From Parapristionchus giblindavisi (Eukaryota; Nematoda; Chromadorea; Rhabditida; Diplogasteridae), in assembly GCA_943737045.1 (NCBI GenBank), contig CALSFV010000206.1, forward strand, positions 1,397,501 through 1,461,500: a DNA stretch of 64,000 bases, written 5' to 3'. Positions 22,311 to 44,850 of the stretch are shown here, piece by piece. The position numbers were made by a program, and so were the translations under genes. The notes beneath the pieces were generated by a model. It saw only the letters and a program-made list of their open reading frames with translations. It had not been told where the DNA came from and searched no databases. Position 1 is the first letter of the stretch. Each line of letters starts with the position of its first letter.

Positions 22311-23692
22311 CTGGAAAGAAAATGATGCTCAAATAATGTGTCGATATCTACAGTGCAGTGTTCTCAGTCATTACACTATCTCGAAATCTATATAAATTTA
22401 ACTTTTCCGCACTTCGTTTTTTCTTTGTTCCGATTGAAATCTACAGTAATCTCAATTATTCATAGCAGAAACTGTAACAGTAGTCCCACTAGAACTCAGA
22501 CCTACAGTAATCCCACTAGAGCTCAGTCCTACAGTAATCTCCACTACTGCTAAAACCTACAGTAACACCTACAGTAATGCCCACTAGAGCTTAAAATTCG
22601 GGTGACCTGACGTAAAAATCGGGGATGATTTCAACTATGAATGAATTTTTGAGTGAATTTTGACTAAATCGGGTGTCTTATCGCTAGCGACAATGCCGCC
22701 TACTTATGATACCAACAGTAACTAGAGCTCTGTGATGTAATAGTCTCCACTAGATCTTAAACCTACAGTAATCCCCAGTGGAGCTCATACCAACAGTACT
22801 CCCATTACAGCTCAGAGCTACAGTATTCCCTAATAAAGCTCAGTATCCTCAGCAATTTCTACAGTATCCCGAGATCTATTTAAATATAACTTTGTCGTGA
22901 TTCGTATTTTCTTTGTTCCGATCAAAATTAACAGTAAATATTCCTAGTACGACTCTAGTGGAAATTACTATAAATCTGAACTATAAATGTAACAGCAACC
23001 AAACTAGAACTCAGACCTAAAGTTATCACATAAAACCTCAGACCTACAGTAATCTCCACTACGGCTCAGAACTACAGTAATCCCCCAATAGAACTACTAC
23101 CAACAGTACTCCCATTACAGCTCAGAGCTACAGTAATGCCGACTAGAGATTAGATCTACAGTAATCTCCACTACAGCCCATTGTTACAGTAATTCCCAAT
23201 AGAGCACATACCTACAGTAATCCCTACTAGAGCTCATACCAACAGTAAAACCACTATAGCTTAAAACTACAGTAATCTCCACTAGAGCTTATACCAACAG
23301 AAATCTCACTAGAGCGCAGATCTACAGCATACATTTTCGCCCCTACATCGCAAGAGCTCGCACCTGACCCGACATGGGGTCATTCTTACTAATCTCTATC
23401 TCACGCATATTCCTAGATGGTTTCAAGTCTCAAAACTGACAGCATCGGCAAAAAATGATGGGCAAGCGAAAATGTTTGATCTACAATATTCCCATTGGAG
23501 CTCAAACATACAGTAATCTCCACTAGAGCTTAGATATACAGTAATTCCAATGGAGCTCAAAGCTACAGTAATATCCATTACAGCTTTGAGTTACAGTAAG
23601 CCTATTAGAGATCAAACCTTTAGTAACTATACTCATATCTACAGTAATCCCACTATAGCTCGGACTACCGTAATTCCCAATAGAACTCATAC

Positions 23693-23748
23693 CGCGTTTC
23701 CACGGTTGATTGACTGCTGGTAGAGGGCGAAGAGGCTGAGGCGGATCA
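23693..23748 (-). CDS. Mini-exon inside the satellite
   Basis: Acceptor TTATTTCCAG and donor GTATGA bound a 56-nt open exon encoding DPPQPLRPLPAVNQPWKR. Its start and upstream flank (GATCACTGGAAA, GTGTCGATATCTACAGT) match those of the terminal exon at 22310, and its content resembles the Pro/Gln-rich exon at 29417-29356, so it looks like a duplicated exon carried by the array. It enters in the right phase after the 29.3-kb exon but leaves in a phase that would shift the terminal exon. It may be skipped, alternative or decayed. Confidence 0.4.
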
Positions 23749-25097
23749 CTGGAAATAACAAGCTGATTCAACTGATGTGTCGATATCTACAGTATCCTCA
23801 GTAATTCGTACAGTATCCCAAGATCTAGTTAAATATAACTTTTTCGTGCTTCGTTTATTTTCTTTGTTACGATCTAAATCTACAGAGCTGTGACTGTAAC
23901 AGTAGTCCCACTAGAACTCAGACCTACAGGTATCCTACTACAGCTCAGTCCTCCAACCTACAGACCTACAGTAATCTCCACTAGTGCTAAAACATACAGT
24001 AATGCCGACTAGAGCATGGACTTACAGTAATCTAAACTACATATCAAAGCTACAGTAATCCCATTACAGCTCAGACCTACAGTAATCCCCCCATTAGAGC
24101 TCACACCTACAGTAATATCAACTAGAGCTGAGATCTATGATAATCACTACTATAGCTCAGACCTATGGTAATTACTACTAAAACTCATAACTACAATAAC
24201 CCCTAGAATAATGTCAACTAGAGCTCAGAGCTACAGTATTCTCCATAAGAGCTCATACCAACCACGTTGGCAACCATTGTCGCTGGAAACTAAATTCGGG
24301 AGGTCGGACGTCAAAATCGGGGGGTGATTTCATTTATGAATGAATTTTGAGTGAGTTTTGACTAAATCGATCACTGTAGGTGTGAGCTCTAGTAGGGATT
24401 ACTGTACGTATAAACTCTAGTGAGGATTACTGCAGTTTTGAGCTTCATTGGTGATCATCATATGTATGAGCTGTAGCGGAGATTGCTAGGTCTAAGCTCT
24501 AGTGGAGTTTACTATAGCTCCGCGGGAATACTGTAGATCTAAGATCTAGTTGGCATTGCTGCAATGATTACAGTAGCTCTGAGCTGTAATGGGAGTACTG
24601 TAGGTACGAGCTTTAGCAATGATTACTGTAGCTCTGAGCTGTAGTGAGAGTACTGTAGGTATGAGCTCTAGAGGATATTGCTATATGACTGAGCTCTAGT
24701 GGGATTACTGTAGCTCTGGGCAATAGTGGGGATTACTGTAGCTCTGAGCTGTAGTGGAAATTACTGTAGGTCTGAGCTCTAGAGGGATTACTGTAGCTAT
24801 AGTGAGGATTACGATAGCTCTAAGCTCTAGAGGAGCTTATTGTACCTGCTTGGGCGGCATTGTCGTTATCGACAAGCTTTTTTCCACCGTTAAAGATTGC
24901 CCACGTATGGTATGAACAATTGAGGTTACTGTAAATTTCGATCGGAGCAAAGAAAAAAGAAAAGCTACACATTAAATTTGAATCAATTTCGGGATACTGT
25001 AGGAATGGTAGAAATTACTGTAGTTTTCGATCGGAACAAAGGAAAAATAAAGGAAAAAAAGATAAACTTGAATCGTCCTCCGGATACAGGAATCATA

Positions 25098-26662
25098 CAG
25101 TGCTGGCCAATATTCTATCATATTTTGGTTTTTCAGCCATATCTTTTTTCGCAGTCAACCGTTTCTCTTCATTTTTTCGTATGTTTGTATAGATGGTACT
25201 GTCACATAGTAATACAATTTTTCTCCATATTGGATCACAAACAACGGAATAGTGATCAATTTTCGAAAAATGACAATTTTCAGCGAATTCAGCACCTGGG
25301 CATATCGGCCATTGACGGCACCGGGGCAACTTGGATTCAGTTCTACATGTGGAATCAGCATGCGGCAATGACTGAGTGAAAGTATCAACGCATGGGGTTG
25401 ATCAGGGTGTCGAAGGTGGACGCGAGAATCGCAGTAGAAGTGCGCTGAAGCTGCTCGGACTTCTCGGCAGCGTTCCTTTCCTTCTATTCCTCCACAGCAC
25501 GCTCCAACTACTCTCATATGTGCAGGATGATGTTCAGGTTGTATGATTGACTATGTTCGTCCATCTCCCGGACCCAACTACCGCGAAACTAGGAAGCAAC
25601 ATGGGCGGACCTGTGCTTGAGATCGTTATTCCGCACAAAAACAAAGCCGCGGCGGCGCGTTACGCGGACCCAGGGCAGTATCGTCTTCTCCAAATTGTTC
25701 TAATAGCTGTTGTGATCGAAAATATCCTATATACGAAACAGGGAACCCATTCCGCGGAGGGAGAAGCATCCCCAAACAAGAATCGAAAAGCACGGGTGAT
25801 AAGGGTCAGTGACCATCCCCACTGGACCCGCGAGAAGTGGCCTCCAGGGGCCAGAATCGATGATAGCGAGTATAATCTCTTTCGTATCAACAGTACGAAG
25901 TGGTTTCGTCGTCCTACCGGCTTTTTCTTCGGCCCCAAGTACCAACGCCCAACGGTCAACCACGGTGGCTGCATCGTCCTTTCCGGAGGATGCTTTTCCC
26001 GCCGCGGAATGAGTCCCCTGTTTCGCATGTAGTGAATTCTTGATCACTACAGCTACGAGAACAACTTGGAGAAGACGATACTGCCCTGGCTCCGCGAAAC
26101 GCGAGGCCGCGGCTTCGTTTTTGTGCGGAATAACGATCTCAAGCCCAGGCCCGCTCCATGTTGCCGCCTAGTTTCGCGGTAGTTGGGTCCGGGAGATGGA
26201 CGAACATAGTCAATCATACAACCTGAACATCATCCTGCACATATGAGAGTAGTTGGAGCGTGCTGTGGAGGAATAGAAGGAAAGGAACGCTGCCGAGAAG
26301 TCCGAGCAGCTTCAGCGCACTTCTACTGCGATTCTCGCGTCCACCTTCGACACCCTGATCAACCCCATGCGTTGATACTTTCACTCAGTCATTGCCGCAT
26401 GCTGATTCCACATGTAGAACTGAATCCAAGTTGCCCCGGTGCCGTCAATGGCCGATATGCCCAGGTGCTGAATTCGCTGAAAATTGTCATTTTTCGAAAA
26501 TTGATCACTATTCCGTTGTTTGTGATCCAATATGGAGAAAAATTGTATTACTATGTGACAGTACCATCTATACAAACATACTAAAAAATGAAGAGAAACG
26601 GTTGACTGCGAAAAAAGATATGGCTGAAAAACCAAAATATGATAGAATATTGGCCAGCACTG
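25098..26662. mobile_element. TA-flanked foldback in the satellite, 1565 bp
   Basis: The ends CAGTGCTGGCCAATATTC and its complement are bordered by TA (25096-25097, 26663-26664). The arms extend about 680 bp each, leaving a short less-paired centre. The paralogous satellite segment at 28840-28875 (minus) reads GGAATCATACGTGGG without the insert, which confirms the target. No transposase motif was recognised; open frames on both strands mirror each other and come from the arms. Confidence 0.88.
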
Positions 26663-29273
26663 TACGTGGGCACATTGTGGCTGGCGTAATCCCCACTATA
26701 GCTACAGTAATCCCTCTAGAACTCAGGCCAACAGTAATTTCCACTACAGCTCAGACCTACAGTAATCCCCACTATTGCCCAGAGCTACAGTAATCCCACT
26801 AGAGCTCAGTCCTATAGCAATATCCCCTAGAGCTGATACCTACAGTACTCCCATTACAGCTCAGAGCTACAGTAATCATTGCTAAAGCTCGTACCTACAG
26901 TACTCCCATTAAAGCCCAGAGCTACAGTAATACCGACTGATCTTAGATCCAAAGTAATCTCAACTACAGACCTACAGGAATGGATACTAGAGCTCAATTC
27001 AACAGTCATCTCCACTAGAGCTCAGTCCTAGAGTAATTTCCACTACTGCTAAAACCTACAGTAATGCCGACTATAGCTCAGAGAGGGGGGGGGGTACAGT
27101 GTTCTCCACAAGAGCTCATACCAACCACGTTGGCAACCATTGTCGTTGGAAATTAAATTCGGGTGGTGTGACATCGAAATCGGGGTGATTTCACTTGTGA
27201 ATGAATTTTTGAGTACATTTTGACTAAATCGGGTGAGTCTTATCGTTAGCGACAATGACGCCCACTTATGACACCAACCGTAACTAGAGCTATGTGATGT
27301 AATAATCTCCACTAGGCCTTAAACCTACAGTAATCCTCACTGGAGCGCATGCCAACAGTACTCCCATTACAGCTCAGAGCTACAGTAATCCCTAATAAAG
27401 CTTATACCAACAGTATCCTCAGCAGTTTCTACAGTATCCCGAGATCTATTCAAATGTACCTTTATCGTGCTTCATTTTTTCTTTGTTCCGATCGAAATTT
27501 ACAGTAATCTTAATTATTCCTAGTAGGAGATTACTGTAGGTCTGAACTGTAACTGTAACATTAGACAAACTAGAACTCAGACCTACAGTAATCCTATTAG
27601 ACCTCAGACCTATATTAATCTCCACTACTACAGTAATCCCCACTAGTGCTCATGCCAACAGTACTCCCATTACAGCTCTGGTCTACACTAATGCCGACTA
27701 GATCTTAGATCTGCAGTAATCTCCACGGCAGCCCATAGTTACAGTAATCCCTACTAGAGCTGATACCAACAGTAAAAACACTATAGCTCAAAACTACAGT
27801 AATCCCCACAAGAGCTTAGATCTACATTAATCTCCACTACAGCTCAGAGCTACAGTAATTCAAATTAGAGTCCAGACCTACATTAATCTCCACTAGAGCC
27901 CATATCAACAGAAATGTCACTAGAGCTCAGATCTACATTCCCCTAAATCTCAAGTGCTCCGAACTGACCCGACATGCGGTGATTCTTACTAATCTCGATC
28001 ACCAGCATATTCCTAGATGGTTTCAAGTCTCAAAACTGACCGCATCGACAAAAAATGCGCACCCACATTATGGGCAAGCGAAAATTTTTGATCTACAGTA
28101 TTCCCATTGGAGTTCAAACCTACAGTAATCTCCGCTACAGCTAAGATATACAGTAATTCCAATGGAGCTCAAAGCAGCAGTAATATCCATCACTGTAGCT
28201 TTGAGCTACAGTAATCCCATTAGAGCTCACGTCTACAGTATTATCAACTAGAGCTGAGACCTATGATAATCACTACCAGAGCTCAGACCTATGGTAATTA
28301 CTACTAAAGCTCATAACTACAGTAGCCCCCAGCTCAGAGCTAAAGTAATCATTGCTAAAGCTCGTACCTACAGTACTCCCACTACAGCTCTGACATACAG
28401 TAATCCAATCAGACCTTAGACCTACAGTAATCTCCACTACAGCTCAAAGCTACAACAATCCCATTAGACCTTAGACCAACAATACTCTCATTACAACTCA
28501 CACCTACAGTAATCCTAACTGAAGCTCATACCTAAAGAATCCTCAGTAATTTCTACAGTATCCCGAGGAGTATTTAAATATAACTTTATCGTGCTTCGTT
28601 TTTTCTTTATTCCGATAGAAATTTAAAGTAATCTTAATTTTTCGATCTACAGTAATGCCGACTAGATCTTCGATCTACAGTAATCTCCATTGCAGCCCAC
28701 AGTTACAGTAATCCCCAAAAATCCCACTACACAAACATTGCCATACCCTCGCAGTGCGAGGATTGACCCACTATATAGGTAATAGTTTAGACGTACAGTA
28801 ATCCCTACTAGATCTCACAGCTACAGTAACATAAACGCTGAAAACACTAGCCACAAAACGCCCACGTATGATTCCTGCTGTATCCGGAGGACGATACAGC
28901 TTTATCCTTTTTTCCTTCATTTTTTTTACTTTGTTCAAATCGAAAACTACAGTAATCTCAACCATTCCTACAGTGTCCCGAGATCTATTCAAATTTAACG
29001 TATAGTTTTTTTTCTTTATTTTTTTTCTTTGCTACGATCGAAATGTACAGTAATCTCAATTATTCCTACCATACGTGGGCAACCATTGACGTTGGAATAA
29101 ATGGGTGAGTCTTGTCGCTAGCGACAATGCCGCCCACGTAGGTACAGTAATATCCTCTACAGCTTAGAACTATCGTAATCCCCACTAGAGCTACCGTAAT
29201 CCCTACAGAGCTCAGACCTATAGTAATCTCCACTACTGATTAAGCATACACTAATACCCACTAGGACACAAAC

Positions 29274-31176
29274 CTACAGTAAAATCCTATGAACCAAAAA
29301 TATTACAGTACGCATGTTATCAATTCTCTCCAAACAATGAGAACAGGTTGCTTACCTGACGGATACATGATCGTCTGGAGGTGGAGCGAAGCGCTGTGGT
29401 TGCCGCCGCGCCCGTACCTGATAAATTACAAATTTGCTCCTGTACTATATATCAAATTGTTAACTTTTTTTCGCTTAATTCACCATCCTACATCTACAAC
29501 GAGAATACACTATGAAGCAATCGTAGACCCCCTTCCACCATGAAATAATTAAGACTACTGTATCAATATCTAGGTGGAGTACCGTACCTTCTTTAGCAAT
29601 ATGAAGAAGTCGACCGTTGATGGAAAAGGTGTGGCCAGCAGAAAAGTCTCAAGCGATGGACACTTTGTGCCACTTCTAAAACAGGATTATTGATTAATTG
29701 GTAAAGAACGATTGACTGATTCATCGAGTAGAAGTCATTTTCGAAATAAATACCCAATCGATTGATAATACTAATATATTAATTGATATCTGTTGTCGTG
29801 CCTCTAGCCCTCATTATTGGTCAATCAATAGAAGTACCTCTAACCAGATGTGATATCGAACAATTGACAGCTCTTACCGTATCCTAGAGGCACATTCGAC
29901 AAGGAAGGCGTCTCTTGAGCAGAAATCAATACATGGAGGAATGGATCGAAGACACACCAGTCCATCTTTAAACCAATAAATATATCATGCCATCAATAAA
30001 TACTCCAGCGATTGTTGAAACATTCTCAAATGTGGATTTCTAGTGTGCTAGTTAATGTAAACAACTATGTTAAATACTAGTAACTGGCATCGACGGTGGT
30101 TCTAAATGCAAAATGAACATGTCTATCGTCATCAGCACCTTTGAGAAGACCGATCCCCAAAATTTTAATGATCTGACCGTGCCAGACCCTACGACTATGG
30201 CCGATTCTCTCGCATGCTCACTCGATTTCAGAATTGCTTCCGTATAGTTTGGTACTTCTCTTGTAAGCCCCATATTAAGTCTCACAATGAATCTGACCAA
30301 AAAATTCTAGCATAGGACCAAACTGAGGATATGGTGTGAAATGTAGGATACAATGAATACCTGATCACCAAGAATGGTTGTAATCATTGTGGTGGCCAGT
30401 TCGACGTTGCTCACGGCAGGAGGAGTCACATCATTCCTATCCAATTCTTGTTGATTATGCATTTGATACATGATCAAATGATGGTTTGTTGGAGAACCTT
30501 CCTCTTCCTGAAAAGGAACATTGAAATAAATTATTGGTATGTAAATCACTTGTAAAAATAGTAAAAATCATACATGGGCGGGATACCTGGTAAATAAATG
30601 AACACTGCCGCATCGACAAAACTAATTAATACAAATTAATTACCGAGAAAGACGAACATAACTCAAATCATGTTTTCAAATTATGGCGTAATATTATATC
30701 TTACCTTAATGTAGATTCCAGAGTTGCGTGGAAATGGCGATACTTGTGCTGTTCGTCTAATATCCAAATGTAGAGGGGGAGAGCGAATCAGCTGATCCAC
30801 TTCCGAAACTGAAGAGTACAAGCATTAGTATCTTTTTTTTTGTAATAATTATGATGAAATGATGGTCTACTTTGTCTTTTCCAAAAGGCTTTCATGACGG
30901 ATAGATTCCATCATCCTTCAGTGGGACTTATTGGTTCATCATTGGTTGATACGATGTACCCCAATTGATTAAATGTGAATGCCTCACTATGGTAAGGCAT
31001 AATGGAATTCTAATCGAACGTGAATAATAAATAGTACAAACCTCTGAGCATTGGAAGATGTGGTCATAGACGCGAGAGGAGCGAGTTGAGGAGAGTTCAC
31101 CGATCCTTGCCCATCGTTTCCTAAAGAGTACGTCTTGTTGTTGAGGACTGGCTAGTCTGTCTAAACTTTTACTCAT
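29274..31176 (-). CDS. Unrecognised multi-exon gene, 5' part
   Basis: Seven coding exons join in phase: 31176-30960 (start ATG; 3' boundary least certain), 30808-30705, 30507-30361, 30306-30078, 29965-29878, 29675-29588 and 29417-29356. The 54-nt intron 30360-30307 is typical for a nematode. The protein starts MSKSLDRLASPQQQDVLF, continues through SPPLHLDIRRTAQVSPFP and MYQMHNQQELDRNDVTPP, and ends in Pro/Gln-rich APPPDDHVSV. After the last donor (GTAAGC) the transcript could end at once in a 13-nt exon inside the satellite (stop at 29274, 315 residues), or splice in frame to 22310-22163 (360 residues), which I prefer. I recognise no domain. A noncoding 5' exon lies at about 31340-31237. Confidence 0.6.
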
Positions 31177-31236
31177 TATGCCTATAAGGCAAAAGAAAAT
31201 TACAAAAAAACATATAATAATTAATATTTATTCTAC

Positions 31237-31340
31237 CTGATGCTCGTCTGGCACTCCTCCTCCTGCAACAACGTCATGCATCTGCGACTTCTTAGATACC
31301 AGCCAAAAACAGATGCTTCAATAGAATACAGCGTCTAAAC
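31237..31340 (-). other. Likely noncoding 5' exon of the same gene
   Basis: The sequence ends GCATCAG|GTAGAAT and is separated by a 55-nt intron (31236-31182) from the exon holding the ATG. All three frames meet a stop before or at the start codon, so it is untranslated leader. Its 5' boundary is approximate. Confidence 0.45.
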
Positions 31341-31599
31341 TAAAAAAGTACAGGAACAATCCCGAGAGAAAAGATTCAATAGTTCTATTTAGCCCATTCA
31401 ATCGTTACGCGTAGATAAATGTTACTCACGCACGCGATGACCTCAAAACGAATGTACTACTGAACAATAAAAACTAACTTTTAAACAGGAGCAACTAAAA
31501 AATCAAAGGAAAATAAGCGAAACAACGAGATAAAAATTCAATCGCGCTTTAAATTTCAAAGCGTTGCGTGTAGGAAAGAGCGGCAGACGTTTTCCGGCT
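31341..31599. other. Upstream region of the minus-strand gene
   Basis: Probable promoter region by position. I see no recognisable motif. Confidence 0.3.
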
Positions 31600-31734
31600 C
31601 TGCATTTCCGGCTACCGGGTTCCTGGTAGGAAATGCGCTAGCAGGATCCTGGCAGGAAATTTAGCAGGATCCCGCTATCGATACCAGGAAAGAGGGTGCT
31701 ATAGCAGGTTCCTGGTAGGAAAAAAATACCAGAG
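31600..31734. mobile_element. MITE family C-like copy C5
   Basis: GGTTCCTGGTAGGAAA units followed by the terminus AAATACCAGAG and a TA; mirror image of copy C4. The left end is not clear. Confidence 0.6.
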
Positions 31735-32280
31735 TAGACCGTTGAAGAGACCCTTGAATGTTTCAGTCCCTTCAAAAGCTGATAAAGTTGATTCAATGTC
31801 AATGTAAAAGTCAAACTCGCTCTGCAGAAAGAGAAACGAATTGACCGCTACGCTCTCTCGATGATAACTATGCATGGTGAAACAAGTGAGAGTGATACAA
31901 ATCAATCGATCTTAGTCTATCTCATCTATCTCTGTACTCATTCCAATCTGTTATCAACGCGTCTCTATTCTCACACCATTATTATACGTTAACCATCAAT
32001 TTACCTGATTTATTTACTTATTTATTTGTTCTGTTTTCGTTCGAAACGCATAAAATTATCTTTAGTATTATCGCCAACAATCGTTCTTTACGCATTATAT
32101 ATCGAATTCGGAATGTCATTGATCTCATGCTTCACGTGCCTTGAATAACGGGATAACGTTAGCTTTTTTCCTGATCGATTCAGGTTTACCGTTATCGCAT
32201 CTTCTCTAGTTTTCTGTTCATTACACTTCTTTGAATTAATTAAATGATGAATCACACGGACATTAATTACTTCCTACATA
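31735..32280. other. Noncoding stretch
   Basis: Contains a relic of the dispersed repeat GCCTTGAATAACGGGATAAC at about 32140. No gene recognised. Confidence 0.4.
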
Positions 32281-33776
32281 TCACGCGTGCCACTGAAGAA
32301 TCGAGTAAAATCCGGAGGTGGTTGGCACATTTTTTGACCCACACATATTAATGCATTTTTTGGTAGTCCATAGGGTCCCTAACAAGATAGCAAGAGCTTT
32401 TGTGCATATCTTCATTTTCAACGTCGAGAGACGACGTCAAACTTTTTTGACGCCGAAATGAGCCGACTGTATCTCTTCGGGGTGTGATTTTGGTATCGAG
32501 TCTTCAACAGAATATTTTCCAAAAATCGAAGCCAAAAGGTTTTAATAGCTCAATCGACTGATCTCGACGAGAGCTTTTCAACGGTATGCTGACGTGCACT
32601 ATATGTGGTAGCCTTCGAAAGATATGAGCATTTCAAGATTTTTTGATTGGGAAAATTCGTGCAGTTTCATACACAATCCATAAAGATTGGTTGATGAACT
32701 CATCTATCAACCATCCAAACAATTGCTCGGGTAGCGTAGTGGGTAAGGTCGCCGTTTACTTTTGAATGTCAGGGGTTCGATCCTCCTTGCCGCAGTTTTC
32801 TTTTGCTGATTTTATTTTTGTCGAAATGTTTTCCTGTGAATATGAAAACAGGAAAAGAAAATACATTTTAACTTATCAGTACGTGCAAACTTTAACACGA
32901 CGAGGAAGAGAAGAGTTGTGGATGAATCGGAGGACTGACTCGGAGATGGACGATGACGTTTACGAGCAGAGGGGTGATCATGAGGAGGACGAGGCGAGGA
33001 GATTCTAGGACAACACGAAGATGATTTCTTTGGGATTCTTTAGGATGGCAGTAGAGGAAGATTGCGATAAAATATTCCTGTGAATTTGCAGTTTTGTTGT
33101 CATTTGCATTCAGGATGATCAATATTCATTGTTTGGTTATTAACAATTAACAATTTAATAATGAAAATGAATACTCGAAAGTTATCAAAAATATCTTGGA
33201 GATCTAATAGAACAACAGTAAAACTTGGGCGAAATGGGCGTATTGATTACACGAGGAAGAAGAGAGGGTAGATCACTGACTTTTTCGCTCTCCTCTCGTG
33301 TGATCGCGCGCAATGAAAATCTTGAAATGCTCATATCTTTCGAAGGCTACCACATATAGTGCACGTCAGCATACCGTTGAAAAGCTCTCGTCGAAATCAG
33401 TCGATTGAGCTATTAAAACCTTTTGGCTTCGATTTTTGTTAAGCACCATTTAACAAAATAGGTTTACAAAAATACTATTTAAAATATCGACCTGGCAATG
33501 ATGCAGTTGCATTCTCCTTGTCATTCCAGGAAAATATTCTGTTGAAGACTCGATACCAAAATCACACCCCGAAGAGATACAGAGCCCCAAAGATGGCTCA
33601 TTTCGGCGTCAAAAAAGTTTGACGTCGTCTCTCGACGTTGAAAATGAAGATATGCACAAAAGCTCTTGCTATCTTGTTAGGGACCCTATGGACTACCAAA
33701 AAATCACCTCGGCTCATTTTCGACTTTTTCAATGTGCCACCGGTTATTCGAACCTTACGCGACACGCGTGATATTC
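32281..33776. mobile_element. Foldback element, about 1.5 kb, with tRNA-like centre
   Basis: The arms 32281-32640 and 33315-33776 are inverted copies (for example AGTCCATAGGGTCCCTAAC and its complement; CGTCGAGAGACGACGTCAAAC). The outermost shared sequence is ATATCACGCGTG. The centre (about 32650-33310) is not palindromic and holds a tRNA-like module plus an acidic open frame (32766-33008) that I do not recognise. No transposase was seen. Confidence 0.75.
32722..32800 (+). ncRNA. tRNA-derived SINE-like module
   Basis: Box A-like TAGCGTAGTGGGTAAGG and box B-like GGGGTTCGATCCTCC are correctly ordered and spaced for RNA polymerase III, and are followed by CTTTTGCTGATTTT. No full acceptor stem can be drawn, so this is tRNA-derived, not a functional tRNA. 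Two relatives are at 57030-57125 and 57540-57660. Confidence 0.5.
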
Positions 33777-34009
33777 ATCATCTAGCGGTTATTGTTCATT
33801 ACCTTTTATTACTTTTGTTTTTTTCTTACCGGATTTTTTGCATGCAAGGAAGTTTTATCACATCGTCATTGATTAATTTTCACGATAACTTATTGGTTAT
33901 CACTATTATATATTTTTATTATTATATTATTATTATTATCACATGCATTAGTTATCACTCTTTAGAAATTTGCATAAAACCACGGGATTCCCATCGATAA
34001 ACCTCTTTA
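33777..34009. other. AT-rich spacer
   Basis: No feature recognised. Confidence 0.4.
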
Positions 34010-34172
34010 ATCAGTTGCCGTATGCATAAACAACGGGAAAGCCGTTTTCCGAAAAAATGTTACGTCATTAGCGCAGGCGGAAGCGTTTTCCAAAAATCCT
34101 CCGCCTACGCTAATGACGTCACATTGTCCCGGAAAACGGTTTCCCCGTTGTTCATGCATACGTCAACTGATA
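34010..34172. mobile_element. MITE family E, copy E1, upstream of inversin-like gene
   Basis: ATCAGTTGCCGTATGCAT and its complement form the ends. The centre is CGGAAGCGTTTTCCAAAAATC then CTCCGCCTACGCTAATGAC. The right arm carries the palindromic octamer TGACGTCA. The element ends about 290 bp before the start codon of the inversin-like gene. Sister copy at 58014-58140. Confidence 0.75.
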
Positions 34173-34373
34173 TATTATTGTTTTGGGCGGGCGAAGAAGA
34201 AGAATCAAATCGTTATCTTTTATGTTTCTTTTGTGTTCATCCTGAAACGTATCCCATTCTTATCAATCGTTCTGAAACTTCTGTTACGCTCGTTATCTTT
34301 GTGTAAGAGCCCAAAAGCTATTTATTAGTATAAGATAAAATTGATTATCATTCGGTACCCATGCCCATGCTAT

Positions 34374-34435
34374 TTTGATTCTTCGCTCTGGCAGTATCGC
34401 AGACAAAGAAAGTGAGAGTGTGGCCAGAGAATATC
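34374..34435. mobile_element. MITE family B remnant B7 in the 5' flank
   Basis: TTCGCTCTGGCAGTATCGC and GAGAGTGTGGCCAGAG match the inner arms of family B; the outer arms are lost. It lies 28 bp before the ATG of the inversin-like gene and is likely in its leader or core promoter. Confidence 0.55.
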
Positions 34436-34462
34436 TTGACTTGTCAATTTAGGATACGGAAG

Positions 34463-44833
<10,371 letters not shown>

Positions 44834-44850
44834 AGATATTGGCGATCATA

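Larger units (their letters stand above)
22335..29273. repeat. Degenerate CTACAGTAATC satellite, about 7 kb
   Basis: Roughly 28-35 bp units of the form CTACAGTAATCYCCACTAGA plus GCTCAGAC recur throughout, except for a foldback at 25098-26662. Most units read plus; a block at about 24365-25080 is inverted (TGAGCTCTAGTGGGGATTAC). Larger blocks also repeat: one with CCGAGATCTATTTAAATATA and TTTTTTCTTTGTTCCGATCG (near 22370, 22870, 23820, 24950, 27440, 28570 and 28980); one with GAATTTTTGAGTGAATTTTG and CTAGCGACAATGCCGCC (22600, 24300, 27150); and one with TTCCTAGATGGTTTCAAGTC (23410, 28005). The array occupies what appears to be introns of a minus-strand gene. Confidence 0.85.

Noticed and set aside
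26243..26793. Pairs of open frames at 25.1-25.5 and 26.2-26.8 kb encoding the same peptides
   Set aside because: They are the two inverted arms of one foldback read on opposite strands; no transposase motif found.
34340..34380. X-box (RFX site) upstream of the inversin-like gene
   Set aside because: GGTACCCATGCCC looks like half of the motif, but the second half does not match; not enough to claim an RFX site.
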